Shown: positions 8,519 to 17,581, counted from the stretch's first letter. The stretch is 64,000 bases of DNA from Flammeovirga sp. OC4 (GCF_000812565.1 NZ_JTAM01000016.1:20241-84240), one strand, 5' to 3'. The notes: generated by a model from the letters alone, not told the origin. Translations and numbers: made by a program.

Positions 8519-8613
8519 GATAGATTGAGAGTCTACCAATACTTTTAGTGATGATCTCAGAGCGTAGAAGTACAAGATAAAACATCTACTAACTCTCAAA
8601 AATTATCAATGTC

Positions 8614-9507
8614 TTATAGATCTAAGCCAAACTTTTGAATCAATTCTTTTACCGACTCTTCCATGGCTAACTTTTCTACTTTCCCTAATTCCTTATCTAC
8701 TGGAGCATCAATAAGCGTTCGAATCGTTTTATTGATTTTATTAAAAGTAAAAGGTTTTGGAGTATTGGCCGCAGCTCTAGAAGTCATATTCTGTGGAGCT
8801 TCTACAGGTTTTGCCAGCTTATTTTGAAGAAAATCTTCTAGTTCTTCTGTTTCAATCAAACCTTCTTTGATCGCTTTTAAGGCCTCTTCAAACTTCGCTT
8901 GAGAGACATTAACTTCACCATCAAAATAAGAATGCTTAAATGTATCTGAAACTTGATCTAATACTTCTGCTGTTTTTGCATCTCGCAAAATAGTGTTCTT
9001 CCCTACGTTGTATTCCTCTGCCAAAAGGTTATACAATTTACCATCTCCCGTTTTTTCTCCTTGTTTACCTTTGTGAGTGAGGTAGTGATGCCCTCTGTAA
9101 TACGACATTTCTCGCTTCGATAAGTTACGTTTACCGACCTGGTTTTTTATCATCCAAAGCTTTGCATCATCAATATTATTAATGTCTACAATGACTTCTT
9201 CAAACTCATAACCATTCTCTTCTCCACCCAAAGACTGACAAATTTCATATCTGTTGTGACCGTCCAACAGTACTTTCTGGCCATTATCTAAATAGAAAAA
9301 TGTCAAAGGATCTCTTACACCCTCATTCTTAATACTCTCTTCAAGAGTATTTCTTTCTGAATCTGTCAGTGGTCTGATCCACTTTTTCAGTTCATCTATG
9401 ATATGAATTTTACCAGACGACATTTCTTCCTTTTTCGAATCAATCAGTTTTGATGACTTCTGATCGTTCCCTGGTAAAAAATCTCCAATATTAATTTCGT
9501 TAGGCAT
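8614..9507 (-). CDS. parB: ParB-family partition protein (ParB1)
   Basis: A 297-residue protein with a ParB/Srx N-terminal domain: WIRPLTDSERNTLEESIKNE, then VLLDGHNRYEICQSLG, then WMIKNQVGKRNLSKREMSYY. A central helical DNA-binding region (about 150-215) includes LAEEYNVGKNTILRDAKTAE. ParB proteins bind centromere sites and load onto DNA, and ParA moves them. The start overlaps the end of parA1 by 8 bp, so the pair is translationally coupled. The C-terminal part is short compared with chromosomal ParB, as in plasmid types. Confidence 0.9.
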   Translation of the reverse strand: MPNEINIGDFLPGNDQKSSKLIDSKKEEMSSGKIHIIDELKKWIRPLTDSERNTLEESIKNEGVRDPLTFFYLDNGQKVLLDGHNRYEICQSLGGEENGYEFEEVIVDINNIDDAKLWMIKNQVGKRNLSKREMSYYRGHHYLTHKGKQGEKTGDGKLYNLLAEEYNVGKNTILRDAKTAEVLDQVSDTFKHSYFDGEVNVSQAKFEEALKAIKEGLIETEELEDFLQNKLAKPVEAPQNMTSRAAANTPKPFTFNKINKTIRTLIDAPVDKELGKVEKLAMEESVKELIQKFGLDL

Positions 9508-10492
9508 GCGTAATAATTTCTTGTGCTAAATAAGTGTGTTCATCCATTGCTTTTTTGATCCCTTCTTTCTCTTGTTTCTTCAAGGATTCATCTTCAAACA
9601 ATGAGAAAATATCTTTTCCGATCAATGGACCTTTGTTATAAGCCATATCTCTTACGGCAATTTCTGTTTCAAAAACTCTGTAATGTGTAGACCTCAATGC
9701 CTCTTTGTACTTGTGCATATCTTTAGTTCTACCCGTCTTAGTAAACAAGAAACCCAATACTTCTAAGTTAGGATTTTCCTCCTTATAGTCATTAATGTGA
9801 CTTAATACGTTGTTGATTCCTCTAAATGCAAACTCAGAAGCATCCACTGGAATCAATGCTCTATTTGAGGCAATCAAGCAAGAATCATTTGTTATTAAAG
9901 CAAATGAAGGAGATAAATCGAAGAAAATATAATCATATTCTCCTTCAATTTTCTCAATGACATGTCGCTTTACAAGTTTGTATGAAGAAGGGCCAGAGTT
10001 TCTGTTTAGTGTTTTATTTGTAAAATCCAGGTTTGTAGTAGAAGGGATAATATGAAGGTTTTCTTGATACTGAATGATGGCTTTATTGACATCACACTTT
10101 CCTTCAATAATATCAGACAATTCCTTTCCTTCATAAAACTGAGGATCTTTATAACCCAAATGTTGAGTTAAGTTTCCTTGCGGATCAGCATCAATCAACA
10201 ATACTTTTTTACCCAATCTTGATAGTGCTGCACCAAGGTTACAAGCAGTTGTTGTCTTTGCAACTCCTCCTTTGTTATTTATAATTGAGATGACTTTAAA
10301 CTTGTCTTTCAATTTTAAACCAAGAGGAGTTAAAACTTGTGTTAGTTTTTCGATATACTCTGCTTTTAAGTTCTGCTCTCCATTCAATGCTTTGTGAAGA
10401 GACCTTGTAGGGATTCCAGCTTTCTTTTCGACCACTGAAACCTTAAGCATATCATTGTCTTTGATAAAATCTAGTATGTCTTTTTGCGTCAT
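9500..10492 (-). CDS. parA: ParA-family partition ATPase with N-terminal HTH (ParA1)
   Basis: 330 residues. An N-terminal helix-turn-helix (about 5-50; AGIPTRSLHKALNGEQ) precedes the ATPase domain. The deviant Walker A motif is KGGVAKTT (74-81), Walker A' is LIDADPQGN (about 99-107), and Walker B lies in DYIFFDLSPSF. This long, HTH-bearing form matches type Ia plasmid ParA proteins such as that of P1, which also repress their own operon. It faces the iteron array, and parB1 follows with an 8-bp overlap. Confidence 0.92.
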   Translation of the reverse strand: MTQKDILDFIKDNDMLKVSVVEKKAGIPTRSLHKALNGEQNLKAEYIEKLTQVLTPLGLKLKDKFKVISIINNKGGVAKTTTACNLGAALSRLGKKVLLIDADPQGNLTQHLGYKDPQFYEGKELSDIIEGKCDVNKAIIQYQENLHIIPSTTNLDFTNKTLNRNSGPSSYKLVKRHVIEKIEGEYDYIFFDLSPSFALITNDSCLIASNRALIPVDASEFAFRGINNVLSHINDYKEENPNLEVLGFLFTKTGRTKDMHKYKEALRSTHYRVFETEIAVRDMAYNKGPLIGKDIFSLFEDESLKKQEKEGIKKAMDEHTYLAQEIITHA

Positions 10493-10556
10493 GATGTGAT
10501 ATTTTCATAATTTCTCAACAAATCAACACAAAAAAAATGAGGTAAAAAACAAAAAA

Positions 10557-10614
10557 AGATATTTTTTTCACTTTGGTATATAAAATATCATTGATAAAGG
10601 TATTTTTTTCACTA
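10557..10614. promoter_or_regulatory. Direct repeat upstream of parA1, possible operator
   Basis: TATTTTTTTCACT occurs twice (about 10560-10572 and 10601-10613), about 40 bp apart, in the parA1 leader. ParA1 has an HTH domain, so self-repression here is plausible but not shown. Confidence 0.4.
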
Positions 10615-11150
10615 ACATTAAAAATATGTAGAAGATTTAGTACAAAATATATCTAACTATAAAGGTGTTTAAAGTACGTATAACCCTGATTCTAAAGGAG
10701 AAATACTGAATTGACTTTAGATTACGGTTCTTTCAGTATATTTAGAGTCATTTCTCTTGATTAAATACCATTTAAACCATAATACTCCTTCTTATATACT
10801 ACCTTAACCGTAAATATTTCCTTTTTTCTGTTTATATATCATTCCTCAACCATAATTCTAGGCTTTAAATACCATCTTAACCGCAATAATATTAAGATAA
10901 ATACGCTAGAGTGGAGTTTTAGTATATTAATCTTGGATTTTATAGGATTGAACCTTAAAAAGGAAACTATTCATGAAAGCGGTTGAATCATCATCTATAC
11001 TAACTTAACCGCAATTTTATATTACATATACTGTTTTAACCGTAAAAAAATAGATGTATATACCATCTTAACCGCAATTTTTACGAAAAAAACTGTTTAA
11101 TCCTTATTTTTTATTATAAATACTGTTTTAACCGTTAATCAGTAAATTTT

Positions 11151-11188
11151 CAATTAGAGTTACGATGAACTCTAATTGCATTTTTTAA
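11151..11188 (+). terminator. Terminator-like hairpin inside the origin
   Basis: CAATTAGAGTT (11151-11161) pairs perfectly with AACTCTAATTG (11168-11178) over a 6-base loop, followed by CATTTTTT. It separates the first two iteron blocks and implies a rightward transcript starting between parA1 and here. Confidence 0.6.
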
Positions 11189-12064
11189 TGTTAACTTTTA
11201 ATATAAATTCCATCTTTAAAAGGATATAATAAGATCTATTTATTTAATTATTTTATATACTTATTATTTATAGTGTAGCATAACTAATTGATTATCAGAA
11301 AGTAGGAGTACCTATAAATACTAAACTAACCGTAATTAGATACCAAATCAACCGCAGTTTGGATATTTCCTTAACCATAGTAATATATCTACTTAACCGT
11401 ATGACAAATTTGAATACCCTCATTTAACCGTAAAAATGGCCTAAAAACACTCCTAGAACCACAATTTTGACTACTTAAATATTCACTTAACCATAAATCA
11501 TTGCGGAGTATTCGTATATCATACTGTTTCATCATTAAAATTTGATGTATAACCACCATTTAACCTTAATTATTAGAATACTGGAAAATACGTATTATTC
11601 TATTATTTATCTTTTCTTATTCTTTATAGTGCGTGTAATTAATTGAAAATTAGTGATTTATACTTAATTAAATACCATCTTAACCGTAATTTGATTGATA
11701 TTGCACCATATTATAAATACCATTTCAACCGTACTTTATAGTATTTACCACCATAGTTACTTTTGAATTATACCATCTTAACCGTAATTTTTAGTTTAAA
11801 ATATCAATTCAACCATAATAATGCTCTAAAACCAGTATTTTCCTCTATTATCTATACCATTTCAACCGTAATTCTACTTATATATACTGTTTTAACCGTA
11901 ACTGTTTTCTTATAAATACCATCTTAACCGTAATTTTGGTTATGGTTTACGTTTTTTTCGTGTTTTTAGGGAAACGATTACTCATTTTACGTCTTATTTA
12001 GTATATATAGAATGAGAGGCTTACGATTAATGTATATTTTCTACAAATCTTCTTCCGCTCAAAA

Positions 12065-12073
12065 TGTGGATAA
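12065..12073 (-). promoter_or_regulatory. DnaA box
   Basis: TGTGGATAA is the exact reverse complement of the consensus DnaA box TTATCCACA. It lies in the AT-rich gap between the third and fourth iteron blocks, 210 bp before the rep start. Confidence 0.75.
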
Positions 12074-12283
12074 TTTTTTGAAATTCGATTTTTAAAAATA
12101 TCATCTTAACCGCACTTTTCATCTTTAAATACTATCTTAACCGCAATCGAAAGTTAAAAATACTATTTACACCGTAAAAAATGTTTGTTTTTACAATTTT
12201 TGCTATAAATTAGACTTTTAAATATACTAAGTGCACCGCAATTTTTAAGGTGGACTTCATTTTTTGGAATAATTTTATCTATC

Positions 12284-13837
12284 ATGGATTTAATAAATAA
12301 CATCACTACCCGTGCTGAATTGGTAAAGCGACCCAATCAGATTATAGAAGCAAATACACAGCTTCCTATTCCTGGTTTAGCACAAAAGTTATTTATTTAT
12401 ACCAATACCTTTCATAACGAAGACTACTCGAAGCCAATTACTTTCAAGCTTTCGAGTTTTTATGGACGTTATGTAGGAGGGCAGAACTTGAAAGATGTAG
12501 ATAAAGCTTGTCAGCTTCTAAAATCGTCTATGATCATGTTCTACACGCCTATCGATAAGGATTCTGGTCTACCGGTCATTATTGGAAAAGATGGTGATGT
12601 GAGCCTTCTGAGCAAGGGTTATCGAAAGGAGTATGTTTCTATTTTTGATAGAATCGTACTGGATAAGACAAAAGTGACTTTTGAATACTCTGATAACTTG
12701 CTTCCTTACCTCAATGCAAAGAGTAACTACACGACATACATATATGGCAATATTCGTCAGATGCGCTCGAAGTATGGGCCAAAACTTTATGATTTACTGT
12801 CGAGGGGAATTGGTTTTTACGAAAGTAGAAAAATTACAGTGGATGACTTTAGGTCTGTTTTTGGTTTAGAAAAGCATAAAACGTATCAATCTTATGGTCG
12901 ATTGAAGCAGTCGGTGATCACACCTTCTATCAAAGACATCAATAAGAACGCCGACATAGAGGTTTCACTAAAAGAATACAAGCAGGGCAGAACAATTAAA
13001 GTTTTGGAATTCTTTTTCTCTGGGAAAGTTGATCATCAGCAAAGAGAAAATGATTTTGCTTCTTCGATGGAACTATTGAATACAGAGTTCAGTCAGGATA
13101 CAACATTAAAAAATACTTTTGATAATTTCATTCACCTTTACCGCTTAAATAACAATTGTTATAATGATGTTGAAGCTAGGATTGTTGATCCGGTAATGAA
13201 TGAAAAAATATTAGGTAAATGGTTGAGTGAAATCATCACTGAACATGCAGGTGGATCAAGAGAGAAATTTATTATTGGTGTACAGAACAATATGTTGTCT
13301 TACATCATGAATGGAAAAACATCTTTAAATATTGATGCAACCCCTGCTTCTACAGCTTCTTCAATGAAAGAAACTCCAGCTGAGGGTGCTTTTGGTAATA
13401 TCGAGATTATTATCAATGAGGAAGAAGTAAAACAGCCTGCAAAACCTTCAACAGCTTATAAGTTCGAACCTGTAAATATTCCTTGTCCTGAGTACGGTAC
13501 TGATCAGGCTTTATTCAAGGAGCTTTCTACCAAATTGGCAAAGAAACTTAATCATTTTGGAACGTATGACTTCTCAACAAAGAAGTTTGGAGAATGGCAT
13601 CAGTTGTATTTGGATGAACTCAATAACCAACTTTTTGTATTTTATAAGGATATGAAGTCGTTAGGGCTTGGTAATTCAATCATTCGAAAAGCTATTGAGG
13701 TGTTTGTCAATGATTTAGAGGAATATCAGGTAATGAAACCCTTAAAGAAAGAGATCAGAGATTTAAGAAATGCTGTACAGAGAAATGAAATTTTCCCTAA
13801 CAAAGGCACTTTCGCGAAGATGATCAACGACTGGTAA
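12284..13837 (+). CDS. Replication initiator protein (Rep_3 / RepB family)
   Basis: 517 residues. The first 250 or so match Rep_3 initiators, which carry two winged-helix domains: YVSIFDRIVLDKTKVTFEYS, YIYGNIRQMRSKYGPKLYDL and SVITPSIKDINKNADIEVSL are the typical landmarks. The C-terminal half (about 265-517) is longer than in small plasmids and has no motif I recognise. Such proteins bind iterons as monomers to open the origin and dimerise to limit copy number. The gene directly follows the iteron array, with its last iteron 38 bp before the ATG, so self-repression is likely. A purine stretch AAGGTGGA at 12248 is too far upstream to be a ribosome site. Confidence 0.9.
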   Translation: MDLINNITTRAELVKRPNQIIEANTQLPIPGLAQKLFIYTNTFHNEDYSKPITFKLSSFYGRYVGGQNLKDVDKACQLLKSSMIMFYTPIDKDSGLPVIIGKDGDVSLLSKGYRKEYVSIFDRIVLDKTKVTFEYSDNLLPYLNAKSNYTTYIYGNIRQMRSKYGPKLYDLLSRGIGFYESRKITVDDFRSVFGLEKHKTYQSYGRLKQSVITPSIKDINKNADIEVSLKEYKQGRTIKVLEFFFSGKVDHQQRENDFASSMELLNTEFSQDTTLKNTFDNFIHLYRLNNNCYNDVEARIVDPVMNEKILGKWLSEIITEHAGGSREKFIIGVQNNMLSYIMNGKTSLNIDATPASTASSMKETPAEGAFGNIEIIINEEEVKQPAKPSTAYKFEPVNIPCPEYGTDQALFKELSTKLAKKLNHFGTYDFSTKKFGEWHQLYLDELNNQLFVFYKDMKSLGLGNSIIRKAIEVFVNDLEEYQVMKPLKKEIRDLRNAVQRNEIFPNKGTFAKMINDW

Positions 13838-13967
13838 GAGCATCACACTGATTTATTTAGAGAATCAATGCTTTTAAGTTAATCTAAGGTGTAATTTATG
13901 GTGTTATTTTGACCTTTATCAGAATTATATTAGGTTTGTAATTATACAATAATATAACTTCATAGAC

Positions 13968-14798
13968 ATGATCGGAGAAAATATAGTTAAACTTCGAAAA
14001 AAAAATAATATGCAACAGAAAGAATTGGCACAGCTGATTGATATTTCTGTTCAAGGCTTAATTAAATGGGAGAAAGGAAAAGTGGAAATTCCTTACTCTG
14101 GCCTATCTAAGATTGCCGACATCTTTAAAGTACCTTTAGACTATATTGTAAAAGGACCTCCTGCAAAAGTAGTTTCTTTGATCAATTCTAAAGGCGGTAA
14201 TACAAAGTCTTCTTTATTAAGACAAATTTCCATGGGGATTGTTATTGAATGCCCTGATTTGAAAGTATTGTGTATTGATACCGATCCACAACAGACTCTT
14301 GCAATGTATGCTGAAAATGGCAGACATGAGAATATCGATGTCATTAGCTTTGATTCCAATTCAATTGCCGTATCTGAAAAGTATAGAAAACTGATTGAAG
14401 ACAGTCAATATACTTATGATTATATCTTAGTGGATACGGCAGGTTACGTAGCAGTAACAGATCTATTGACAAGTATAATCGCTAATTCTGATGTGATTGT
14501 TCCTATTACTTTAAATGAAACAGCATTAGGGCCAACAATCTCAAGTATCAGTAATATTGCTGATGTAAGAGACTCTTTAGATTTACCAACCAAAATTATT
14601 GGTATCAGAAATAGAGTCAACAGAACAGTGAAAGAATCAAGAATGCCTTTTGAGTTGGATGGCTATATGGGATTAAAATTGTTGGATACTTTTATCCCTG
14701 ATTCGATCCAATACCAAAGAGATACTAATTTCAGTAATACTAATATTACAAAAGAGGTACGTTCATTAATACATGAATTACTGCCTGTTTTAGATTAA
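13968..14798 (+). CDS. Second ParA-family ATPase with N-terminal XRE-type HTH (ParA2)
   Basis: 276 residues. An XRE/Cro-type HTH occupies about 6-61 (NNMQQKELAQLIDISVQGLI, then KWEKGK). The ATPase domain follows with a deviant Walker A KGGNTKSS (75-82), Walker A' CIDTDPQQT and Walker B-like YILVDTAGY. It is not close in sequence to ParA1, and the HTH is of another type, so it is an independent acquisition and not a local duplication. Likely roles are DNA segregation with the following ParB2 and repression of its own promoter in the 130-bp gap after rep. Confidence 0.88.
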   Translation: MIGENIVKLRKKNNMQQKELAQLIDISVQGLIKWEKGKVEIPYSGLSKIADIFKVPLDYIVKGPPAKVVSLINSKGGNTKSSLLRQISMGIVIECPDLKVLCIDTDPQQTLAMYAENGRHENIDVISFDSNSIAVSEKYRKLIEDSQYTYDYILVDTAGYVAVTDLLTSIIANSDVIVPITLNETALGPTISSISNIADVRDSLDLPTKIIGIRNRVNRTVKESRMPFELDGYMGLKLLDTFIPDSIQYQRDTNFSNTNITKEVRSLIHELLPVLD

Positions 14799-14843
14799 AA
14801 AAATCCCTGTTTTACGCACACTGTATTAGAACAAATATGAACT

Positions 14844-16196
14844 ATGCTGAACCTAGATAAATTTAAGAAGAAAGAAGAAGAAAAATTAAAAGAAGGTAAA
14901 ACTTCTCTTAGAGAGAAAGAGTCTCAGGAAAAGTTGACAAATGTAGATTATAAATCTCCAGGTGCATTTCATATTGAACCTGAATACAGAGAACTGATTC
15001 GTAAACAAACTGAGGATGAAGCTCGCAACTTTGAGGAATCCATTAAAGCTGAAGGTGTTCGTGAACCTATTTTATACTGGACCCATACGCTAAGAGATAA
15101 TACAGGTGCAAGAATAGTTCATACGGTTGTGGATGGTCACCACCGTTGTGAAGCAGCCATAAAGTTAGGTTTAGAATACATCCCTTGTAAGGAATTAAAA
15201 TTCAGTACGCACAATGATGTCCGTATCTGGATGTTGAGAAACCAATTAGGGAGACGTAATATTGGTGATGCTGAAAAAATTCGTATTGCACTTCAGTTGA
15301 CCGAATTTTTAGGAATTGAGGCAAAAGAAAGAAAAAAACGTCAAGTTCAAGGTTTCAATGCTGCTGCTGATAAAAAGGTGGATGTTACTCCAGTAGAAGT
15401 TTCTGAAGAGCAAAATGAGTTGGATGATTTGAAAAAGTCATTGAACATTGATCCAAAAGGAAGAATCAATAGAGCAGAGGAAGCGGCTAAGATTGCAGGT
15501 GTGTCTACAAAGAATGTAACCAAAATGAAAAAGGTTATTGAAAAAGGCCCTGCTGATATGTTGAATGCCGTGATGGATGGTTACCTTTCAATTCATAAAG
15601 CTTGGACTGAACTAAGAGCAGTAGAACTTGAAGAAAAGAAAAAGAGAGCTAGAAAAACTAAAAAAGTTGAGAAAGACCTTACACCAAAGCAAGTACAAGC
15701 ATTAATCAATGATGCTTCTTTAATAGAAAAAGTAAGTAGAGTAGCTTTAGCTTTTAGGTATCCCGATACTTCTTTTGATGCTCAAAATGTCAATCCTTCT
15801 CATCAGCATTACAATGATTTTACAATCCGTTTTGTGGAGAACAACACAGAAATAAAACAAAGTAAGTTTGTAGATGTAGTTCAAGTTGTCAAACTAAATG
15901 ATTCAGAATTGTCTCCTTTGGTTATCGGTTATCAAATTTTTTCTACTTTTGATGATCTTCAGAACTTAAACAGCTTGGTAGATTTATCTTCTTCTTGTCA
16001 TAAATTTTATATTGTTGTAGATGAATCTTTATTAGAAGAAGCAAAAATTCAAGTAGAAAAGCAGAACCTGAAAGTAGGTATTATCACCACTAATCCATCT
16101 CCAAAAGTAAATGTAGCCTTGGAAAGTCATTATATTGAACTCAATGAACACCAAGAATTACAGATTCTAAGAGAGTCGTTTTTTAGATCATTATAA
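14844..16196 (+). CDS. Second ParB-family protein with an extra C-terminal domain (ParB2)
   Basis: 450 residues, much longer than ParB1. The N-terminus has the ParB domain: EESIKAEGVREPILYW, HTVVDGHHRCEAAIKLG, IWMLRNQLGRRNIGDAEKIR. An HTH-like segment (INRAEEAAKIAGVSTKNVTK) lies near 205-240. After a Lys-rich linker, residues about 285-450 form an added alpha/beta domain (FVDVVQVV, CHKFYIVVDESLLEEAKIQV, LKVGIIT) with a restriction-endonuclease-like feel, reminiscent of MmcB, but without a clear E-x-K active site. It lies 45 bp after parA2, so the two are probably co-transcribed. Confidence 0.85.
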   Translation: MLNLDKFKKKEEEKLKEGKTSLREKESQEKLTNVDYKSPGAFHIEPEYRELIRKQTEDEARNFEESIKAEGVREPILYWTHTLRDNTGARIVHTVVDGHHRCEAAIKLGLEYIPCKELKFSTHNDVRIWMLRNQLGRRNIGDAEKIRIALQLTEFLGIEAKERKKRQVQGFNAAADKKVDVTPVEVSEEQNELDDLKKSLNIDPKGRINRAEEAAKIAGVSTKNVTKMKKVIEKGPADMLNAVMDGYLSIHKAWTELRAVELEEKKKRARKTKKVEKDLTPKQVQALINDASLIEKVSRVALAFRYPDTSFDAQNVNPSHQHYNDFTIRFVENNTEIKQSKFVDVVQVVKLNDSELSPLVIGYQIFSTFDDLQNLNSLVDLSSSCHKFYIVVDESLLEEAKIQVEKQNLKVGIITTNPSPKVNVALESHYIELNEHQELQILRESFFRSL

Positions 16197-16286
16197 CGTT
16201 GTATTATATTTTATTAGGTGAGGTTTTAAAACAACAATACTATACATCGCGTATAAAAAGTATGTTGAATTTAAAATTACATCATT

Positions 16287-16418
16287 ATGTTATCGACATC
16301 ACAGAATAAAAATGTAAATACAAAATTCAAAAAAGGAGTAACTTTAGGAGATTTAATTCGCATGGGAGTTACTCAAGAAGAGATCAAAAAGCGGTTAGGC
16401 TTTAAAAAAATATATTAA
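16287..16418 (+). CDS. 43-residue HTH-like small protein downstream of parB2
   Basis: An ATG at 16287 opens 43 codons ending in TAA at 16416-16418, immediately followed by a terminator. The second half (VTLGDLIRMGVTQEEIKKRL) reads like a short helix-turn-helix, and the N-terminus is polar. The gene is 90 bp after parB2 on the same strand and shares its terminator, so it may be the last gene of the parA2-parB2 unit. The coding call rests on the intact frame, the position and the terminator; the function is unknown. Confidence 0.55.
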   Translation: MLSTSQNKNVNTKFKKGVTLGDLIRMGVTQEEIKKRLGFKKIY

Positions 16419-16420
16419 TA

Positions 16421-16448
16421 AGAAGTGGTTGAAAGACCACTTTTTTCG
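16421..16448 (+). terminator. Terminator of the parA2-parB2 unit
   Basis: AAGTGGT (16423-16429) pairs with ACCACTT (16436-16442), followed by TTTT. Confidence 0.8.
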
Positions 16449-16511
16449 TTTTTGGCAATTTTGCCAAAAACGGTAAATTACTTTTTCCATCAATGCCAAT
16501 TGGAGATCAAG

Positions 16512-16905
16512 CACATTGTAAACTAAGTTTTCGTTAACTTTTAATCAACATTTCTACAAACATTTATAGGCTCTACTTTCAAGCTTCTTTCTCCTTCATT
16601 TTTCCATTGATGAAAAACGAAGCAAAAAATCTAGGCTTAGAAGTCAAAAGCTAAATTCCATTCCTCTCGCCTAAATGATTTTAAACTCGCTGTGCTCAAA
16701 CAAGAAAATCATTCTTAACGGCTCAATTCATGAAATTCTTAACGCTTTTCCCTTCAAGGCCGAGGAAAGTACTACCTAACGAATTGAGTAGAAAGACCAC
16801 TGGCGCGAATGTTAAGCGATAGCGTCATTCGTATCTTTCAGATCATCAGAAATCTCCTGATTTCTAAATGCCATAAATATTCGGAAATTTAGTTTACAGC
16901 GTATT
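16512..16905 (+). repeat. Dispersed hairpin-rich repeat, copy C (complete)
   Basis: A full copy of about 390 bp. The left end CATTGTAAACTAAGTTTTCG is inverted at the right end as GGAAATTTAGTTTACAGCG (TGTAAACTAA core). Inside, hairpins follow one another: AAATGATTTT with AAAATCATT, CGAATG (16806) with CATTCG (16826), and AGAAATC with GATTTCT near 16850-16866. There is no transposase ORF, so it resembles a MITE or structured repeat mobilised in trans. Confidence 0.85.
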
Positions 16906-17015
16906 AAGTAAGAGAGTAATTGTTATTATTGTGTAAGTTTAAGGATAATAATAAAGCTAATAGAAAACGATTTTGGTAAATTTGCCAAAAACGAAATTAT
17001 TCTAATTTACCCTTT

Positions 17016-17417
17016 ATGGAAAAAGAAAAGAACTGCCCTTGTGGATCAGGAAAACAATATAAAGACTGCTGTAAAATAGCACATGATGATATCAATAATG
17101 TAATGACAGCAGAGCAATTAATGCGATCTCGTTACTCTGCTTATGTACTTGCGGATGGGGAATATTTGCATAAAAGCCATCACTCTAAAACAAGACCAAA
17201 GTCAAGAGGGGAGAGAAGAGAAACTGTAAAATGGACGAAGTCTGTAGAATGGAAAGGACTTGAAATTATCAATAAACAGCAAGGGTTAGAAGGAGAAGAT
17301 TTCGGTGTAGTAGAGTTTAAAGCTTACTTTGTGGAGAGCGGAAGACCTTCGGTGATTCATGAAAAGTCTACTTTTGAAAAGGAAAATGGGCATTGGGTTT
17401 ATAAAGATGCACTGTAA
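17016..17417 (+). CDS. YchJ family protein with SEC-C zinc motif
   Basis: 133 residues. The N-terminal NCPCGSGKQYKDCC is a SEC-C type metal-binding motif (Cys7, Cys9, Cys18, Cys19), followed by the YchJ/UPF0225 hallmark LMRSRYSAYVLADGEYLHKS HHS and an NTF2-like C-terminal fold ending in KENGHWVYKDAL. The length and layout match the shorter YchJ proteins. The molecular role of the family is not established. It is a single gene ending at a convergent terminator shared with signal peptidase. Confidence 0.88.
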   Translation: MEKEKNCPCGSGKQYKDCCKIAHDDINNVMTAEQLMRSRYSAYVLADGEYLHKSHHSKTRPKSRGERRETVKWTKSVEWKGLEIINKQQGLEGEDFGVVEFKAYFVESGRPSVIHEKSTFEKENGHWVYKDAL

Positions 17418-17581
17418 GCATTTGTTCAATTAAAATTGGAAGTTTTGGATTTTCTTTTTTAGCTGCTCTACGTTTGAATATTCATTACGTAGTTAAGCTA
17501 TGCTCTTCAATGCTGGCCTTGATTAGACTAAAAAATAATTATCCCACTTGTCTCAATTTTAAATTTTCAAAAGCTTTAAAA

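Larger units (their letters stand above)
10721..12246 (+). repeat. Replication origin: array of about 27 iterons
   Basis: The unit is about 22-25 bp, best form TAAATACCATCTTAACCGTA. Units lie in four blocks: 10721-11139, 11313-11570, 11669-11937 and 12094-12246. Clear copies start near 10793, 10866, 10994, 11025, 11057, 11115, 11313, 11411, 11669, 11712, 11767, 11851, 11881, 11911, 12094, 12126 and 12219; the rest are degenerate. All are direct except 10721-10740, which is inverted. Spacing is irregular (30-45 bp centre to centre), unlike CRISPR. The very AT-rich gaps between blocks are candidate unwinding regions. The array abuts a Rep_3-type initiator gene and contains a DnaA box, together defining an iteron origin. 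Confidence 0.9.

Noticed and set aside
10721..12246. Possible CRISPR-like array
   Set aside because: Units are degenerate, unevenly spaced, lack uniform spacers and cas genes, and abut a replication initiator; they are iterons.
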